From NCBI GenBank assembly GCA_934394565.1, contig CAKRQV010000013.1, positions 1 to 64,000 on the forward strand: DNA of 64,000 nt, read 5' to 3'. Origin of the DNA: an uncultured Lachnospiraceae bacterium (GTDB lineage: Bacteria > Bacillota > Clostridia > Lachnospirales > Lachnospiraceae). The translations under genes were made by a program, and so were the position numbers. Positions 16,929 to 24,868 of this stretch are shown piece by piece. The stretch's first letter is position 1. The number at the start of each line of letters is the position of its first letter. The notes below the pieces were generated by a model. It saw only the letters and a list, made by a program, of their open reading frames with translations, was not told the origin of the DNA and searched no databases.

Positions 16929-17698
16929 TACTTATCTGCCTCCATTTCTCTGAGCTCGGCAAAAGCCCGTTTTAACAGAACTTTTGCAAGATGGCTTCTG
17001 TATTCTGCAGAGCCACGCATGTTTCCACGGGTTGGTATCTGTCCGGCGAGACAGACGGCGCTGTCTTCGCTGGTGTCCCGGACCGTATATAAAAGAGCTC
17101 TTTCAGGTCTGGCACCCACAGCTGCTTTTACTTCACCGTTCACATGGGATGCAGCGACAGCGAGTACAGGGAAATCGGTTTTTGTGTTTCTGTGGGACAG
17201 ATAGGCGTAGTGACCTTTATGCTTTTTGACAATAACATGGACGAGGATATCGTTGTCCCGTTTCATTTTTGCAAATTCTGCAAGGGGGATGATACCGCCT
17301 TTATAGAGTTCTACGTAGGTGTCAAGGACAAGAAAAGCGGTCAGGACGTCGGAGAAGCCGAAACGGCCAAAAAGGGAACCGCCAATGGTGGCGAGGTTTC
17401 TGAACTGGACACCGACGATATCTTCGACGGATTTACGGATGAGACCGTCGCACATGGTGTTTAAAGCATCGTGGAGTTCAAGGGTTCTTAAGGTGACCAT
17501 ACAGCCGATCACGAATGCATCGTCCGTTTCTTCTACGGTGTCAAGACCGAGGTCAGAAAGATCGATGGCTTTCTGGATGTTGGTATTGCTCATGCGCATC
17601 CAGAGCATCCCTCCGAGGATACGGTTGGTGCGTTTCTGGTTGAGCTCGTAGGCCTGTTCCAGGGTTTCTGCTTTTACAAATTCTTTGATTCTTAGCAT
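16928..17698 (-). CDS. Molybdenum hydroxylase FAD-binding subunit
   Basis: 256 residues. CO dehydrogenase flavoprotein/XDH FAD domain. NRILGGMLWMRM is the N-terminal FAD loop (more often AGGTDL), and VGVQFRNLATIGGSLFGRFGFSDVL is the second FAD-binding segment, with ATIGG typical of the family. It passes electrons from the Fe-S subunit to an external acceptor. It is the first gene of the hydroxylase operon, with a consensus promoter at 17757-17785. The degenerate first loop suggests a clostridial variant that may not use NAD in the usual way (inference). Confidence 0.92.
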   Translation of the reverse strand: MLRIKEFVKAETLEQAYELNQKRTNRILGGMLWMRMSNTNIQKAIDLSDLGLDTVEETDDAFVIGCMVTLRTLELHDALNTMCDGLIRKSVEDIVGVQFRNLATIGGSLFGRFGFSDVLTAFLVLDTYVELYKGGIIPLAEFAKMKRDNDILVHVIVKKHKGHYAYLSHRNTKTDFPVLAVAASHVNGEVKAAVGARPERALLYTVRDTSEDSAVCLAGQIPTRGNMRGSAEYRSHLAKVLLKRAFAELREMEADK

Positions 17699-17756
17699 TT
17701 TGTGAGTCTCCGTTTTTCATAGGTACATGGGATTTTTCTGATTTACATATATAATT

Positions 17757-17785
17757 ATCATACTGTGATTTTTTTGAAATTGCAA
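17757..17785 (-). promoter_or_regulatory. Promoter of the molybdenum hydroxylase operon
   Basis: TTGCAA (17780-17785), a 17-bp spacer and TATGAT (17757-17762) on the minus strand, about 60 bp before the FAD-subunit start. The 302-bp gap 17699-18000 otherwise holds the palindrome at 17779-17790 and the permease terminator; I see nothing else in it. Confidence 0.65.
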
Positions 17786-17790
17786 GCAAT
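17779..17790 (-). promoter_or_regulatory. Palindromic candidate operator at the hydroxylase promoter
   Basis: ATTGC-AA-GCAAT, an interrupted palindrome covering the -35 box. A repressor bound here would block polymerase. The regulator is unknown. Confidence 0.4.
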
Positions 17791-17890
17791 GGTGTGTTGA
17801 AAAAGGGACGTAGCCTGCTGTGTATTGAAAGATATTGTACTGCATAACTGCATAAAAATATTCATCTACATGGAATCCGTCACAAAATAT

Positions 17891-17923
17891 GCCCTCTGTT
17901 CAAACGTCAAATGAACAGAGGGC
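17891..17923 (-). terminator. Terminator after the xanthine permease gene
   Basis: A perfect 12-bp stem (17891-17902 with 17912-17923) around a 9-base loop, followed on the minus strand by ATATTTTG. It separates permease transcription from the hydroxylase operon, which then starts from its own promoter. Confidence 0.72.
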
Positions 17924-18000
17924 ATATTGAATGTATCTCATTTTTAATGATACTTTAATTGATTCTTCCCACTACGCATCTATCCCGAAATATCGGGCAG

Positions 18001-19398
18001 TTACGCTTCTTTCTCTTTCGGGAGAATAATGTTCAGTACGATAGCAACGATGGCTGCAGGTACGATGCCTGAGCCGCCAAAGATCAGCTGGATGTACTGG
18101 GGAAGTCCTGTAAGGACATTGCTGTTGGCTCCGAGGCCATAGCCGAGGCCGAGGGCAACGGATACGATAGTGATGCTTCTCGGTGTCATCTTTTCTTTAG
18201 TGATCAGCTGGATACCGCTGACTACGATGGAAGAGAACATCATAACGGCTGCACCGCCCAGGACGCTCTGGGGCATGATGGAGATCAGGGCTGCCAGTTT
18301 CGGAAAAAGACCGCACAGTACGAGGAATACGGCGCCTGTAGCCAGGGCAAAACGGTTGACGATCTTTGTCATGGTAACCAGACCTACATTCTGGCTGAAA
18401 GAAGTATTCGGCAGGACACCGAACAGGGCTGCAAGGGTGGAACCGAGACCGTCACAGATAACACCGCCGGAAAGTTCGGTATCCGTAGCTTCTCTGTCCA
18501 TACCACCGACCATAACGCCGGAGATATCGCCGACGGTCTCTACGGCCGTTACAATGAACATGATCAGGATCGGCAGGATAGCGCGAAGATCAAAGACCAG
18601 CTTGACCGGCAGGATCTTCGGTACGGCAAACCAGCTGGCGCTGGCTACTTTGTCCCAGTTTAACACCCAGGCTTTGGTGTATTCTACACCGTCTGCATCG
18701 ATGCCTGTAGTCGGTAATACGGCTGCCATGATACCGGCTACGATATAACCGACAATGATACCGATCAGGATGGATGAGGCACTGGTCATGCCTTTTGTGC
18801 CGTGTTTTAAAGCTACGATGACGATCAGGACAATCGCACCGAGCATGAGATTTTCAAGGGAACCGAAGTCTTTGGCACTGCTGCCGCCACCAAAGGAATT
18901 GACACCGACAGAAATCAGGGAAAGACCAATGGACAGTACGACTGCACCGGTAACAACCGGAGGGAAGAACTTACGCAGGGGTTTTAACATCAGACCCAGC
19001 ACACCTTCAAACAGACCACCGATCAGGGATGCTCCCATGATTGCGCCATACGCTAAGATACCGCCGCCCATAACGGAAGCGACACTGTTACAGACACCGA
19101 TAAAACCGGAGCTGGTGCCCATGATGATCGGCACCTTACCACCAACCGGGCCGATAGCAAACAACTGGATCAAAGTAACGATACCGGCGATCAGCATCGC
19201 ATTCTGTAAAAGTGCCACCTGCAGATCTGCAAACTCTGTACCTGCACCCAGTCCGCAGGCTCCGGTGATCAGGATAATCGGGGTCAGATTGCCGACAAAC
19301 ATGGCAAGAACATGCTGCATGCCTAACGGAATCGCCTTTTTCAAAGACATCTTACCGTAGAAATCATACTCGGCACCTTTGTTTTCGATTTGACTCAT
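18001..19398 (-). CDS. NCS2-family xanthine/uric acid permease
   Basis: 465 residues, about 14 membrane segments, nucleobase:cation symporter-2 family. LKKAIPLGMQHVLAMFVGNLTPIILI is typical of the N-terminal region, and QNVGLVTMTKIVNRFAL with the preceding TSF is the NCS2 signature region. VETVGDISGVM carries the conserved acidic residue of TM8. The sequence resembles the UapA/XanP/PbuX group rather than uracil permeases. It should supply xanthine or urate to the adjacent hydroxylase. Start preceded by AAGGAGAC. Its leader contains a 7-bp inverted repeat (19425-19449) and a likely -10 TATAAT at 19478-19483; I found no purine-riboswitch core. Confidence 0.9.
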   Translation of the reverse strand: MSQIENKGAEYDFYGKMSLKKAIPLGMQHVLAMFVGNLTPIILITGACGLGAGTEFADLQVALLQNAMLIAGIVTLIQLFAIGPVGGKVPIIMGTSSGFIGVCNSVASVMGGGILAYGAIMGASLIGGLFEGVLGLMLKPLRKFFPPVVTGAVVLSIGLSLISVGVNSFGGGSSAKDFGSLENLMLGAIVLIVIVALKHGTKGMTSASSILIGIIVGYIVAGIMAAVLPTTGIDADGVEYTKAWVLNWDKVASASWFAVPKILPVKLVFDLRAILPILIMFIVTAVETVGDISGVMVGGMDREATDTELSGGVICDGLGSTLAALFGVLPNTSFSQNVGLVTMTKIVNRFALATGAVFLVLCGLFPKLAALISIMPQSVLGGAAVMMFSSIVVSGIQLITKEKMTPRSITIVSVALGLGYGLGANSNVLTGLPQYIQLIFGGSGIVPAAIVAIVLNIILPKEKEA

Positions 19399-19424
19399 TC
19401 TTTTGTCTCCTTCTCTTTCGTCTT

Positions 19425-19449
19425 ATTAACAGCTATAATTTTTGTTAAT
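19425..19449 (-). promoter_or_regulatory. Inverted repeat in the permease leader
   Basis: ATTAACA and TGTTAAT separated by 11 bases, between the probable -10 element and the ribosome site of the xanthine permease gene. It could be an operator or a leader hairpin. Confidence 0.4.
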
Positions 19450-19661
19450 ATGCATAACCTTTTCATAATTCGTGCTTATTATATCGTGTTAAAAATTGCC
19501 TGTATACCCCTTTTTTATACTTTTTTTATTTTTATACAATCTGCCATTGTCGTATGTTTTGTATAGCGACATTTCAGCTTTTTCTGTTCAGGAATGACCG
19601 TTTCTGCCCACAGCAGGCTCCAAAATTTTTCCGGTACAAAGAAGCAAAACGCCCCTGCTTT

Positions 19662-20687
19662 TTATTTTACATATATTTCCTTCTGTAACCGCGGAAGAAT
19701 CTCACCCACGATTGCCGTCTGCGGCTGTATCTTTTGCAGAGCCAGACACAGCTTCTCAGCCTGTTCTGCCGGTACAGCAAGTAAAAGTCCTCCTGAAGTC
19801 TGTGGATCAAACAGGATTTCTTCCATGGCAAAGGGAATTCCCTCAAACTGCACATATGGCTCTACATGATTTCTGTTTCTCTGTCCTGCACCAGTCAGCA
19901 AAAATTCATCGGCATGATGCTTTGCTTCCTCAATCACGGGAACATCTTTCGCATATATACAGCACGACCGTTCACCGTGCATCATCTCATGCAAATGCCC
20001 AAGGAAACCAAATCCCGTCACATCTGTACAGGCATGGATCTCATAGTCCCGGCAGATGTCTGCCGCATATTTATTTAACGTCGTCATGGAAGTGATTGCT
20101 TCCTGCATGGCTTCTGCGGATGCTTCTCCAACACGGTTGGCGGTACAGATGATACCGACACCGAGCTTTTTTGTCAGAATCAGCTGGTCACCCACCTGTC
20201 CTTTGTCATTCGGATAGATCTTATCCGGATGCACCGTGCCCATCACGGACAGACCGTATTTTACCTCTTTGTCCGCAATCGAATGGCCGCCAGCCAGCGT
20301 TCCACCGGCCTCAATCACCTTTTCCGAACCACCGCGCATGATCTCGCCAAGAATATTTAAGTCCGCATTTTCCGGGAAACATACGATATTTAAAGCAGTC
20401 TTTACCTCGCCGCCCATTGCATAAATATCGCTCAGGGCATTGGTCGCCGCAATCTTTCCAAACGTATACGGATCATCCACCATCGGTGGGAAAAAGTCCA
20501 GAGTCTGCACAATGGCCAAATCGTCACTGACCTTATATACCGCCGCATCGTCCTTGCTGTCATAACCGATCAGAAGATTTTCGTCTGCCGGTCCTTTCGG
20601 CAGTTTTTCCAGTACACGGGACAGAATTCCCGCGCCAAGTTTGGCGGTACAGCCGCCGCCACGGCAAAACTGAATTTTCTCTGACAT
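19662..20687 (-). CDS. selD: Selenide, water dikinase SelD
   Basis: 341 residues, normal length. Makes selenophosphate from selenide and ATP. The N-terminal active site reads RGGGCTAKLGAG: Cys and Lys occupy the positions of catalytic Cys17 and Lys20 of the E. coli enzyme, and the second E. coli Cys is Ala here. The AIR-synthase-like core has GYDSKDDAAVYK, VQTLDFFPPMVDDPYTFGKIAA, AGGHSI and CTDVTGFGFLGH. No selA or selB is in the window, so the local use of selenophosphate is most likely the labile Se of the molybdenum hydroxylase. Start follows AAAGGAAAACGAGGT. Confidence 0.96.
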   Translation of the reverse strand: MSEKIQFCRGGGCTAKLGAGILSRVLEKLPKGPADENLLIGYDSKDDAAVYKVSDDLAIVQTLDFFPPMVDDPYTFGKIAATNALSDIYAMGGEVKTALNIVCFPENADLNILGEIMRGGSEKVIEAGGTLAGGHSIADKEVKYGLSVMGTVHPDKIYPNDKGQVGDQLILTKKLGVGIICTANRVGEASAEAMQEAITSMTTLNKYAADICRDYEIHACTDVTGFGFLGHLHEMMHGERSCCIYAKDVPVIEEAKHHADEFLLTGAGQRNRNHVEPYVQFEGIPFAMEEILFDPQTSGGLLLAVPAEQAEKLCLALQKIQPQTAIVGEILPRLQKEIYVK

Positions 20688-20790
20688 ACCTCGTTTTCCT
20701 TTCTTATTCTTTATTTTACAGTTTTATATCCACAACTGCGAATCGTACATTCTTTACCATCCACTCTGCCATACTGCATTTTTTCAACAT

Positions 20791-22287
20791 TTATTCTTCT
20801 TTCACATGATCAAACTGCCACGTTTCTCCCTGATCATCGGAGATAAAGACCAGTCCATCATGTTCCCCGGCCGCCGAAGTGACCGTTATCGTCAGTCTGT
20901 CACCGTTTTTCTCCGGCATTTCCATGTAATCATAATCTGCCAGTGTATAGTCCAGCTCCTTTGCCAGTGCAGGAAGCTCTGTGACCTGATCCATCGGCAG
21001 TGCCAGCTGTGTAAAGCTCTGTCCGCCGTCTCTGGTCAGGTACAGACTGGAATAATCACCGGATGCCCCGGTCAGACCGCCCACACCGAAATATTCATCA
21101 TAAAACAGCAGGCCTTCTGTGACACCGATATTTCCGGAAAACGGATCCTCGTTGATCTTTTTCCAGTTCACACCGCCATCTGTCGTAGCTTCCAGCCCGT
21201 AGAACCGGCTGCCCGCTGCTGCATCCATCACAACCAGCCGCCAGCCCGTCTGTGTATTCAGGAAATAATACATCGTACCATCGCTGTTATCCACGCTCCA
21301 GGTATCGCTTTCGGTCTGGGCATCTTCGATAAAGGAAGCCTCGGCCTCGGCGCTCTGCTGCGCAGAGGAAATATAAACCGGCTCCATGATATAATCGGCC
21401 AGTACCGGACTTTCTGCATTTTTGCTCTGCAAAGTCACACCATACGCTTCGATCGCACCACCATTGTCCAGCAGATTGACGTTCACCTCGCCGTTATCTA
21501 CGCCGTCACCGTCTGCATCCCCGGCCATGTAGTGCAGCTTTTCCTTATCCACATAGGTAAAGCTCTGTCGGCCTCCGTAGGTAAGCTGGTAAACCGTATC
21601 CTTTGACAACTGCTCTGCCTGCCAGTCAATCTGCGACACAATCGTCAAAAGCGGCTGTAAACTCTGTTCTTTTGCATAGGTTGCACTGCTGTAGCCGTCC
21701 ATATGTACGGACATCTTATCGCTCTTTGCTGCCTCATAATCCACCAGATAAGTATGTGTTTCACCGTCTGCATCCTTTCCATACAAAAAGGCGTACATCT
21801 GTGTGATCTCGCCATCACCGGTAAATGATATCGTCATTGTATTAGAGGTATACAGCACCTCCGGCAGGGAAAACGCCCTGTCAAGATCCGTCAGAATCCC
21901 CTGCACACCATCTGCAAACAGGTTTTTATGCTCCAGCTGCACTTTCTTCTGATGCAACAGATCATCGAGCTTCCAGGACAGCTTGCCATTATACGGCATC
22001 GCTGCATAAAAGATCCCGCCTCCGGTCATAGCTGTTGCCAGTATAACGATGATCAGTTTACCCAGGAAAATCCATTTCGGCGGTTTCACCCAGTCTACGG
22101 ACTGTCTGGCAGCTCTGTACCAGACCACCCATAGCAGGAAACTGATCACAAACAGCACACCAGCCACAATCATCACGATCAGCCGACGGCGCACACCGCC
22201 AAACTGGCATAAACGCCAGAGCTCATACAGTAAAATCATATATAACAGCAGGCAAAAGCCGCTGAACCACAGATACTTTCGTTTCAT
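20791..22287 (-). CDS. Membrane protein with extracellular BNR-like repeats
   Basis: 498 residues. Three hydrophobic segments near the N-terminus (about 7-25, 36-55 and 75-95) are followed by a large, probably extracellular region. Short motifs such as TTDGGVNWKKI, TRDGGQSFTQL and SDDQGETWQFD resemble Asp-box/BNR sialidase-type repeats, which suggest a beta-propeller-like part. I do not know a named function. Start at 22287 is set by AGGGAGGATTTGCA just upstream; the longer frame lacks a ribosome site. The sortase B gene lies directly upstream (85 bp), so the two are probably one operon. No LPXTG-like tail is visible, so it need not be the sortase substrate. Confidence 0.75.
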   Translation of the reverse strand: MKRKYLWFSGFCLLLYMILLYELWRLCQFGGVRRRLIVMIVAGVLFVISFLLWVVWYRAARQSVDWVKPPKWIFLGKLIIVILATAMTGGGIFYAAMPYNGKLSWKLDDLLHQKKVQLEHKNLFADGVQGILTDLDRAFSLPEVLYTSNTMTISFTGDGEITQMYAFLYGKDADGETHTYLVDYEAAKSDKMSVHMDGYSSATYAKEQSLQPLLTIVSQIDWQAEQLSKDTVYQLTYGGRQSFTYVDKEKLHYMAGDADGDGVDNGEVNVNLLDNGGAIEAYGVTLQSKNAESPVLADYIMEPVYISSAQQSAEAEASFIEDAQTESDTWSVDNSDGTMYYFLNTQTGWRLVVMDAAAGSRFYGLEATTDGGVNWKKINEDPFSGNIGVTEGLLFYDEYFGVGGLTGASGDYSSLYLTRDGGQSFTQLALPMDQVTELPALAKELDYTLADYDYMEMPEKNGDRLTITVTSAAGEHDGLVFISDDQGETWQFDHVKEE

Positions 22288-22372
22288 TGCAAATCCTCCC
22301 TGGTAATTCGTATGCTTTTTCGTCACAGATTCTATAATCTGCATTCTGCTTTTCATAGCTTACAACACGTTC

Positions 22373-23176
22373 CTAACGCAGTACCCCCAGAACCACATAT
22401 CTGGCATCTTCATAAGTATAATCACAGGTGGACAACGTTACAACCGGCTCATCCTCCCTGACCTGTACATCGGTCTGAAAATCGGACTGACGTTTCGCCC
22501 TGTCGATCCAGTCCTGTCGCCCTGCATCACCAAACTGCAGGGTATACACATCACTGTCGGAAGCTGTCACAAATCCGGCAAACACTACCAGCCGGTACGC
22601 TTTCTCCGGTGTCAGCAGATACAGCACCGGATGTTCTTCATAGTATGCCTGTTTCTTATACTTTTCCAGACTGGCAAACATCGAACCATTCTTCATATGA
22701 TGGCCATAGATGATCGTATTCTCCCCGGCTAATTTCCCGGAATTGGCACAGTCCATAAACAGTGTTCCGTTGGCATTTTTCTGTCCGTTCACCAGCCGGT
22801 GCAGATAGTACGCATTATCCGTTCCCTGCACGATCGGATAATTGATCACCGTATCCGGACTGTAGATCCAGGCCACGATATCCGGATTGATCTTCTGCAA
22901 AGCCTCAAAATCTACGATAATCGGCAATGCTTCCCCTGCAGCGATATCTCCCGCTGTTTCTGGGCTTTCACTCTGTATACCCGGATCCGACGCGTTTTTT
23001 TCTGCATCCTGGCGGATTTCAACGGCCTCCGCCACCAGCTTCTTTGTAACCCTGTCGCTGACCTGTCCCGCATACCACCATTTGCCCAGCTGCCACGCTG
23101 AGAGGACAAACACACTTCCGGCGATCAGCAGCACCAGCCATTCTATCATAGAAAACTTCCGCTTTTTTCCTGTCAT
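22373..23176 (-). CDS. srtB: Class B sortase
   Basis: 267 residues. Membrane-anchored transpeptidase that attaches surface proteins or builds pili. One N-terminal helix (about 10-30), then a linker, then the catalytic fold. Active-site His is in TIIYGHHM (about 159), Cys in TLSTCDY (about 251) and Arg in DARYVV (about 259). The start at 23176 has AAAGGAGCTTTC in front; the upstream ATG at 23194 has none. No sorting-signal protein is visible nearby, so substrates are likely elsewhere. Confidence 0.93.
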   Translation of the reverse strand: MTGKKRKFSMIEWLVLLIAGSVFVLSAWQLGKWWYAGQVSDRVTKKLVAEAVEIRQDAEKNASDPGIQSESPETAGDIAAGEALPIIVDFEALQKINPDIVAWIYSPDTVINYPIVQGTDNAYYLHRLVNGQKNANGTLFMDCANSGKLAGENTIIYGHHMKNGSMFASLEKYKKQAYYEEHPVLYLLTPEKAYRLVVFAGFVTASDSDVYTLQFGDAGRQDWIDRAKRQSDFQTDVQVREDEPVVTLSTCDYTYEDARYVVLGVLR

Positions 23177-23210
23177 GAAAGCTCCTTTCTCCATACTTGC
23201 ATTATGCTAC

Positions 23211-23252
23211 AAAAAAGGAGCATTGCAAAGAGATTTTTCTCTGCAACGCTCC
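23211..23252 (-). terminator. Terminator of nuclease copy 1
   Basis: A stem of about 16 bp with small defects (23217-23233 with 23238-23252), followed on the minus strand by six T (23211-23216). A related hairpin follows nuclease copy 2, so the terminator belongs to the duplicated unit. Confidence 0.72.
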
Positions 23253-23284
23253 GCGCTCTGACAATTTATCAGTTTATATCCAGC

Positions 23285-24223
23285 TCATCCCTGGTATTTT
23301 TTCAGTCTGGCTTCCAGCTCTGCAATCTTTGCAGAGGCTTTTTCAGCTTCCATCCTGGATAGCTCCTGTTCCTTATGTCTGGCTTCCTGCTCTTTCCGCC
23401 TGGCCTCCTGCTCTTTCCGCCTGGCCTCCTCGGCTTTCTGCCTTGCCTTTTCGGCAAAATCTGCCCGTCGGCGTTCTCTTTCTGTGTTTTTTCTTTCTTC
23501 TTCGACTCCTTTTTCATACATCAAGGTATCTCTTTCAAACCCTTTCATATAGCTCAGGCTCACCTCCCCGTCTCGTTTTACCTGTTCTACCATCTCCTGC
23601 AGTTCTTTTAATGTATCATTCACGGCATTATCCGGTGTGGTATGTTCCATATACTGCAGCAATTCCCGAAGCTCTTTTGAAATTTCACCTTTCGTCCCCT
23701 TTGTATTTAGCACAATCGTCTTTGCGCCGTCTTCATAGGGCATCCCCAATTCCTCTTCACACATATTTCGGATGGTGTACTTCACCCTGTCGTAGCCGAA
23801 GGGATCATAATTACAGATAAAGATCACATACACATTTTTCAGTTTTCCAAAATCTTCTCCGGATTTTAAGCTACGGCTGTCAATAATGGCATGATAAAAC
23901 CGTACTCTTTTCGGAAATACAGCGATCAGCTTTTCCTTATCATTCTGATCCGGCTCAAGATCATAGACAGATGGTACATTTTCGGCATCGATTGCTGCGC
24001 TGTCCGCCTCCTCAACGTAGACATCCAGTCTGGCACCCCGCAGATCTGTATTCATACCTCCGTAAGATTTCTGCGCGATCACGCGCAGTTTCCGGAACTC
24101 TCTGCCAAACAGACATTTCAAAATCTTCCGCGTGAACTCTTCACCCAGTTTCGGATATGTCAGCATGGCATTGAAGAGAAAATCATCTAACAGATTCAGT
24201 TCTTCGAGTTTTCTTCTGTACAT
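23285..24223 (-). CDS. PD-(D/E)XK nuclease-family transposase-like (Rpn) protein, copy 1
   Basis: 312 residues. The N-terminal 200 residues match the PDDEXK_2/Rpn family (recombination-promoting nuclease, putative transposase). LLDDFLFNAMLTYPKL is the family opening; the catalytic core is RLDVYVE, then DLEPDQ in place of the usual E-x-Q, then FPKRVRFYHAIIDSRSLKSGEDFGKLKNVYVIF. The C-terminal 90 residues are a charged coiled coil built on KEQEARR repeats. Residues 1-270 are identical to copy 2 at 26795-27733; only the coiled-coil end differs. It has its own promoter and terminator. Such genes are often multicopy; actual mobility is unproven and no terminal inverted repeats were seen. Confidence 0.85.
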   Translation of the reverse strand: MYRRKLEELNLLDDFLFNAMLTYPKLGEEFTRKILKCLFGREFRKLRVIAQKSYGGMNTDLRGARLDVYVEEADSAAIDAENVPSVYDLEPDQNDKEKLIAVFPKRVRFYHAIIDSRSLKSGEDFGKLKNVYVIFICNYDPFGYDRVKYTIRNMCEEELGMPYEDGAKTIVLNTKGTKGEISKELRELLQYMEHTTPDNAVNDTLKELQEMVEQVKRDGEVSLSYMKGFERDTLMYEKGVEEERKNTERERRRADFAEKARQKAEEARRKEQEARRKEQEARHKEQELSRMEAEKASAKIAELEARLKKYQG

Positions 24224-24372
24224 TCACATACTCCTTCCTGCGACGCTGAAAGAAGTATATGATACTGCTTTGATAAAATGATATACCGATCATCACTGCT
24301 TCCACCGTATTATTTTTGTATTCATATGGGGAATCAGTTTGACCGAATGGTCTGGAATTTTCCCAGATATGT
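23407..24372. repeat. Direct repeat, unit 1 of the nuclease duplication
   Basis: By eye this 966-bp segment is identical to 26917-27882, offset exactly 3,510 bp. Beyond both ends similarity continues with scattered differences. Identity across synonymous sites implies recent duplication or gene conversion. Confidence 0.85.
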
Positions 24373-24378
24373 GATTTT

Positions 24379-24407
24379 AATGTAGCAGGTTTTATATATA
24401 CTGTCAA
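24379..24407 (-). promoter_or_regulatory. Promoter of nuclease copy 1
   Basis: TTGACA (24402-24407), a 17-bp spacer and TACATT (24379-24384) on the minus strand. The transcript would have a leader of about 150 bases containing short self-complementary pieces. The same promoter stands before copy 2. Confidence 0.62.
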
Positions 24408-24429
24408 TATATTTTCTGCAAATTTTATT

Positions 24430-24745
24430 CTATTTTTTTAGTTTTTTCAACATGCCAGCATCCATTTCATATACCTCATCACACAAGACTTCAATATCAT
24501 CTCTGTTATGGCTGACAACAAGAAATGTTTTCCCTTGTTGTTTCAATTTAATAAAAAGCTCTCTCATCTGTACTACCCCTTCATTATCCAGTCCATTCAT
24601 AGGCTCATCCAATAAAATGAAATCGGGATCTTCCATCAATACCTGTGCGATACCCAGGCGCTGCCTCATTCCAAGAGAATATTTTCCCACGGGCTTATCA
24701 TTCGCCGGATCTAAACCTACGGTCTTCATGCATTCTCTTAATTGT
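24430..24745 (-). pseudogene. C-terminal remnant of an ABC transporter ATPase
   Basis: About 100 residues carrying the ABC signature (YSLGMRQRLGIAQ), Walker B (FILLDEPMNGLD) and the H-loop (VSHNRDDIE), ending normally at 24430. Walker A and the first 110 or so residues are missing. Homology starts near QLREC at about 24745, exactly where a truncated lipoprotein reading frame enters on the same strand. The signature resembles bacitracin/lantibiotic-type exporters. It cannot hydrolyse ATP as it stands. The junction is a deletion scar. Confidence 0.8.
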
Positions 24746-24856
24746 ATTCTGTGTTTCTACCGCTGAAGAAAGATTCGACTGCGACATTGCCTCTGAACGA
24801 CAGCCAGTAAGCAAAATTGCGAACATCAACACAGATATCCTGTATATTTTTACCAT
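24698..24856 (-). pseudogene. Truncated lipoprotein N-terminus fused out of frame to the ABC remnant
   Basis: An ATG at 24856 opens a 52-residue frame starting MVKIYRISVLMFAILLTGCRSE, a clear lipoprotein signal with lipobox LLTGC. It runs into the ABC remnant in a different frame and stops at 24698. It lies 12 bp after the DUF4179 gene, so it was probably the third gene of the sigma/DUF4179 operon before the deletion. Confidence 0.7.
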
Positions 24857-24868
24857 GATAGCCCCCTG

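Noticed and set aside
16928..20687. Selenocysteine (in-frame TGA) in the hydroxylase or SelD
   Set aside because: All frames are uninterrupted, and SelD has Cys at the active-site position. Selenium here is expected as a labile cofactor ligand.
22288..22356. N-terminal extension of the BNR-like membrane protein
   Set aside because: The ribosome site AGGGAGG is placed for the start at 22287; the extension has none.
24183..24407. 74-residue minus-strand ORF upstream of nuclease copy 1, repeated at 27693-27917
   Set aside because: It covers the nuclease promoter and leader and overlaps the nuclease start. It is conserved between the copies only because the whole unit is duplicated.
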